From NCBI GenBank assembly GCA_903832165.1, contig CAILAQ010000686.1, forward strand, positions 1 through 8,985: 8,985 nt of DNA, written 5' to 3'. This document shows, piece after piece, positions 6,196-8,985 of the stretch. How positions within the stretch are numbered: position 1 is the stretch's first letter; the number at the start of each line of letters is the position of its first letter. The position numbers were made by a program, and so were the translations under genes. Source of the DNA: an uncultured Bacteroidota bacterium. Its GTDB lineage: Bacteria > Bacteroidota > Bacteroidia > Bacteroidales > UBA12481. The notes beneath the pieces are model-generated. The model searched no databases. It was not told the DNA's origin and was given only the letters and a program-made list of their open reading frames with translations.

Positions 6196-7506
6196 ATGGG
6201 GCCTGTCAAAATTTTCTCTCTCTGTCTGCTCCTCGCGGTTTGCTCTGCGCTGCCGGCCCAAAATCGGAAATATTCGATTTCCGGGGTGGTGGTTGATTCA
6301 CTTTCCGGCAAGCTGATACCGGAGGTGAATATCAGCGTTGTGGGAGCTTCAGGCAATTGGACTACGAATGCGGCCGGTGAATTTACCGTGCAGGTACAAC
6401 GGATTCCATCGATCCTCTATTTCAGTTACGTGGGATACACCATAGGCAGCTTTCTCGCCGAAAAACAGGGCGAAAAGGCGATCAGGATTGCCATGCTGCC
6501 GGAAACCAGAGAAATCGGCGAAGTAACGGTTACCGGTGAAAAAATATCGAAATTAATTAAGGGAGATACCCTGAACATTATCGACTTTGAAATTGAAGAC
6601 GACAGGATCGTCATTTTTGCCAGTCTGTATAAAAACCTCAAAGACCAGAGGCTCTATCTGGCAAATCTGAAGGGTGACACATTGAGCCATTTACAGGTCA
6701 GCAATGCCGGGAAAGAGATTAAATTCCCTGAAATCATGATGCCGAAAACCGAGTTCCTGATCAGGGATTTCACCGGCAAGATCCAATTCCTCGACAAGTA
6801 TTGTGCCCATGAAGTCAATCATTATTTCGACAGGCTCACTTTTGGTTACGATACCCAATATCCGGATTTTATAGGCCGTGTAATTCCGATCAAATGCGAA
6901 ATGGAGGGGAAACTGGTTTTTCAGGTCTCGACAGTCACCGGTAATTACACCTTCTTTTACGGGCGGGGATCACAGGAAGGAACACCAATAAAATTTGTAC
7001 AGGATAAAAAAGCTCCCACCCGCTATGTCTCAAAAGAGCTAATGGCATATGCACCGCATGATGCAGACTTCAATAAAAAAGTGAGTGCCCCCATGTTCCG
7101 GAAGGGTAAGGAACTTTTTGTATTCGATTTTTTCAGTAATCATTTTGAGGTATTTGATAGCAATCTGAACCCGGTGCGGAAAGTTCCCATCAGTTTCCAG
7201 AACGTTAATGTTATCGATGGTCTGGTCTTCCGCTTTTCCACTGTGGATATCGATGTTAAAAATTTTACGCAGACTATCTTGTTTGATGAAAAGGCTGGTA
7301 AAGCTTATGCGTTTTTTCGTTACCGATCAGATAACAAGCAATATCTGAAGGAAATTAATCTGGAAACCGGACAAATAGACCGGGTAATAACAATACCAGA
7401 ATACTCAAATATTTCTGATGTCAGGGTATATGACAATGCTTTGTACTTTTTGTACGACACCAAGGTTTATCCTTACTACAGGCTGCTTTACCGGATGGTT
7501 ATTTAA
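6196..7506 (+). CDS. Secreted protein: carboxypeptidase-regulatory-like domain plus propeller-like region
   Basis: A 436-residue protein with a signal peptide (cleavage near LPAQ, about residue 21). Residues 27-104 form a carboxypeptidase-regulatory-like beta-sandwich of the kind found at the N-terminus of SusC-type receptors: SISGVVVDSLSGK at the start, then a GEFTV strand, then LYFSYVGYT. It is followed by LPETREIGEVTVTGEK, which looks like the linker before a TonB-dependent plug. No plug or 22-strand barrel follows. Instead residues 120-436 show repeated short strands with patterns such as RLYLANLKGDTL, ELFVFDFFSNHFEVFD, KAYAFFRY and ALYFLYDTKVYPYY, compatible with a six-bladed propeller (6-bladed, NHL or WD40-like). 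I therefore call it a periplasmic or surface protein with a receptor-like head domain, function unknown. The next gene starts 36 bases on, with a related N-terminal domain and no promoter between, so the two form an operon. Confidence 0.75.
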   Translation: MGPVKIFSLCLLLAVCSALPAQNRKYSISGVVVDSLSGKLIPEVNISVVGASGNWTTNAAGEFTVQVQRIPSILYFSYVGYTIGSFLAEKQGEKAIRIAMLPETREIGEVTVTGEKISKLIKGDTLNIIDFEIEDDRIVIFASLYKNLKDQRLYLANLKGDTLSHLQVSNAGKEIKFPEIMMPKTEFLIRDFTGKIQFLDKYCAHEVNHYFDRLTFGYDTQYPDFIGRVIPIKCEMEGKLVFQVSTVTGNYTFFYGRGSQEGTPIKFVQDKKAPTRYVSKELMAYAPHDADFNKKVSAPMFRKGKELFVFDFFSNHFEVFDSNLNPVRKVPISFQNVNVIDGLVFRFSTVDIDVKNFTQTILFDEKAGKAYAFFRYRSDNKQYLKEINLETGQIDRVITIPEYSNISDVRVYDNALYFLYDTKVYPYYRLLYRMVI

Positions 7507-7542
7507 ACAAATCAGAAAATTGAAACCATAATCTATTAACGA

Positions 7543-8781
7543 GTGAAATACTCTTTTCTGCTATTTAGCCTTTGTCTTGCTCTCTCTGCTTCTTCAGGTT
7601 TTGGGCAAACGGGTTCCATCACAGGCGTGGTGACCGATTCGCTAACCGGTAAACCAATTGTTGCATTTTCAGTTTTCATTCCCTCCACCACCTTTGGTAC
7701 CACTACTAATCAAAAGGGTGTTTATTTGCTTGATAAAATAAATCCGGGCGATTATACCATTGAATACAGGCACTTGTCGTACCCTACGATAACCAGAAAG
7801 GTATCAGTACAGGCAGGAATGCAAATTACGGTGAATCTGGTGGTAGCCGAAAAATCTACCAGACTGAAAGAGTTTGTGATCGTTGGAAAGGTGCCCGATC
7901 GTAGAATGGGATTTCAGCTTTTCAAGGAATATTTTCTGGGTGATAAGGGAGGATCAGTATGCACGGTGAAAAATCCGGACGATATTTCCTATTTCTACGA
8001 CGGGGATATTATAAAGGCCACCGCTAAGAAACCGCTTATTATCGAGAACCGGTACCTCGGATACCGGGTAACCTATTATCTCGATTATTTCAAATATGTG
8101 GAGGATAAGAATCCTGATGCGGACAACACGGTTGGCGCTTATTTTGGTTACTCCGGGAGTGCACTATTTGAAGATTTGTCGGCGGTGATACCCTTGAATG
8201 CCCTCTTTTTTAAGATGAACCGTGCCGGAGTTTTCAAGGGCAGCCTGCGACATTTCCTTGCCAGTTTGTATCAAAATGAGCTTCCGGCAAACCGTTATAA
8301 TGTTCGGAAAGCTTACCATGGATTTAAGGATTTGCAGCATATGGAGAAGCTGAGTGCAGCGATGACGAAAATCAGGATGGCCTCCATGGACAGCCTGTTT
8401 AGCTGGGATCCGGTTTCGGGGACAACGGAATTTCTTTATTACGATCCGAACGAGGAGTTCCGGTTTAATGAAAACATGGTAAAGGCCGGGCCAAAAGATG
8501 GAGAGAAAACGCTGGTAACGGAATATTTTCTGCTGGTGTTCAGCGACTACCAAAAGACTACGGATTTGCGTGATGACTGGATCTCCAGCCTGCGCCTGTC
8601 GCCCGATGGCATGACTTTCGATAAAGATGGAAACTACTGGGTACCCAACGGTGCGTTCAGCTGGACCAATCTTCACAATACCATCAAGATCAAGAGCATG
8701 TTGCCTTATGATTATATGCCGAAGATCCAGTTGACGCGATCCACCTCACCCCCTGCCCCTCTCCCGCGCTCACTGCGCTAG
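7543..8781 (+). CDS. Secreted carboxypeptidase-regulatory-like domain protein with a repeat-derived C-terminus
   Basis: A 412-residue protein that starts with GTG: an in-frame TAA at 7537-7539 leaves no upstream alternative, and the GTG begins a good signal peptide (MKYSFLLFSLCLALSASSG, cleavage near FGQ, residue 22). Residues 25-104 are a carboxypeptidase-regulatory-like domain (GSITGVVTDSLTGKPI, then YLLDKINPGDYTIEYRHLSY), a near relative of the domain in the preceding gene. Residues 120-395 match in style a common Bacteroidota family with FLGDKGG, a cysteine and NPDDISYFYD, then PLIIENRYLGYRVTYYLDYF; I know it only as an uncharacterised C-terminal region. From residue 401 the codons come from the GC-rich palindromic repeat, adding the low-complexity tail TSPPAPLPRSLR, and the stop TAG is inside the repeat's GCGCTAGCGC core. 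The native C-terminus was probably near MLPYDYMP, so the tail is likely an insertion-generated replacement. Export to the periplasm or surface is inferred. Confidence 0.75.
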   Translation: MKYSFLLFSLCLALSASSGFGQTGSITGVVTDSLTGKPIVAFSVFIPSTTFGTTTNQKGVYLLDKINPGDYTIEYRHLSYPTITRKVSVQAGMQITVNLVVAEKSTRLKEFVIVGKVPDRRMGFQLFKEYFLGDKGGSVCTVKNPDDISYFYDGDIIKATAKKPLIIENRYLGYRVTYYLDYFKYVEDKNPDADNTVGAYFGYSGSALFEDLSAVIPLNALFFKMNRAGVFKGSLRHFLASLYQNELPANRYNVRKAYHGFKDLQHMEKLSAAMTKIRMASMDSLFSWDPVSGTTEFLYYDPNEEFRFNENMVKAGPKDGEKTLVTEYFLLVFSDYQKTTDLRDDWISSLRLSPDGMTFDKDGNYWVPNGAFSWTNLHNTIKIKSMLPYDYMPKIQLTRSTSPPAPLPRSLR

Positions 8782-8814
8782 CGCTCCGCTCACGGGAGAG
8801 GGGAGCCACCCCGG
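8744..8814. repeat. GC-rich palindromic repeat element (REP-like)
   Basis: An imperfect palindrome with exact 11-base arms CCCCTCTCCCG (8756-8766) and CGGGAGAGGGG (8793-8803), and a 10-base perfect palindrome GCGCTAGCGC (8775-8784) at its centre. CGCTCAC is also directly repeated at 8767-8773 and 8787-8793. Forty-five of the 60 bases at 8744-8803 are G or C, against the AT-richer flanks. The left flank CCTCACCCCCTGCCCCTCTCC is of a kind found in dispersed intergenic repeats in many bacterial genomes. It lies between convergent genes, overlaps the 3' end of one, and could fold into a strong bidirectional hairpin. The outer boundaries are approximate. Confidence 0.7.
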
Positions 8815-8817
8815 TGT

Positions 8818-8985
8818 TTATTTGCGTCTGAAGATATCCCAGATCGATCTTCTTTTCTTCTCGACTTTCGGAGCTTCAGCTGCCGGCTCTGCAAGTTTTT
8901 TAACCTCGGTGTCAACCTTGACCTTTTTTTCAAATATCGATCGCATCTTATCCAGCAGATCGCCCTGCCTGAAATCAGGGCAGTC
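8818..8985 (-). CDS. C-terminal end of an unrecognised protein (N-terminus beyond the right edge)
   Basis: On the minus strand an open frame enters from the right edge and ends at TAA (8818-8820), giving the last 55 residues of a protein. They begin DCPDFRQGDLLDKMRSIFEK and continue through a lysine-, glutamate-, alanine- and proline-rich linker (around PAAEAPKVEKK) to the basic, aromatic ending RRSIWDIFRRK. Such tails occur on many Bacteroidota proteins, including large membrane-associated ones, so I do not assign a family. The gene converges on the carboxypeptidase-regulatory-like gene; the two stops are 36 bases apart with the palindromic repeat between and over one of them. The frame is supported by its intact length and sensible composition, but with only 55 residues the call is moderate. 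Confidence 0.6.
   Translation of the reverse strand, partial: DCPDFRQGDLLDKMRSIFEKKVKVDTEVKKLAEPAAEAPKVEKKRRSIWDIFRRK

Noticed and set aside
6196..7506. SusC-type TonB-dependent receptor
   Set aside because: The N-terminal domain is receptor-like, but the protein is 436 residues, without a plug or barrel, and no SusD gene is adjacent.
8164..8676. Minus-strand open frame of 170 codons inside the second carboxypeptidase-regulatory-domain gene
   Set aside because: The opposite strand holds a continuous, family-like protein; this frame shows no recognisable feature.
8744..8814. CRISPR repeat or rho-independent terminator
   Set aside because: There is only one unit and no spacers, so it is not CRISPR. 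The hairpin could stop transcription but has no T-run on either side, so I list it as a repeat.
1..8985. Defence island, phage or mobile element genes
   Set aside because: No transposase, integrase, nuclease, toxin-antitoxin pair or phage structural gene was seen in any frame; the genes are envelope proteins and one RNA methyltransferase.

Overview
The window looks like chromosomal DNA of a Bacteroidota species, probably an environmental member of the Bacteroidales or a neighbouring order. The grounds are: Bacteroidota-type -7 promoter boxes (TAnnTTTG, seen as TATCTTTG or TACTTTTG) upstream of three gene groups, weak or absent Shine-Dalgarno sequences, two secreted proteins opening with carboxypeptidase-regulatory-like domains, and a DUF6588-like outer-membrane barrel candidate. 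The genus cannot be read from the sequence.

Layout. Left part, minus strand (1-2884): a TRM11-like RNA methyltransferase cut by the window edge, then (further upstream on that strand) a DUF6588-like secreted barrel protein and an unrecognised lipoprotein. The last two are 40 bases apart with no visible promoter between them, so they are probably co-transcribed from a promoter near 2968. Middle part, plus strand (3084-5990): a secreted alpha/beta-hydrolase of the putative esterase type, followed 3 bases later by a secreted PQQ-like beta-propeller protein. This two-gene operon has its own promoter at about 3060 and a terminator-like hairpin after 6016. Right part, plus strand (6196-8781): two secreted proteins that each begin with a carboxypeptidase-regulatory-like domain, the first continuing into a propeller-like region and the second into a Bacteroidota-type C-terminal region. 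They share a promoter at about 6146. The second gene runs into a GC-rich palindromic repeat that supplies its last 12 residues and its stop codon. Immediately beyond, the 3' end of a minus-strand gene with a basic tail enters from the right edge.

How the genes work together. Six of the seven coding regions that can be read appear to be exported (all but the methyltransferase, and excluding the right-edge fragment, whose N-terminus is not visible). The window therefore reads as envelope and periplasmic functions arranged in three short transcription units. I see no defence system, CRISPR array, transposase, integrase, tRNA or rRNA. The least ordinary features are the repeat-derived C-terminus near 8744-8781, the two-register hairpin with the neighbouring cluster of TCCG half-sites at 6016-6114, and the tightly coupled secreted esterase and propeller pair. 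No gap between genes exceeds about 205 bases.
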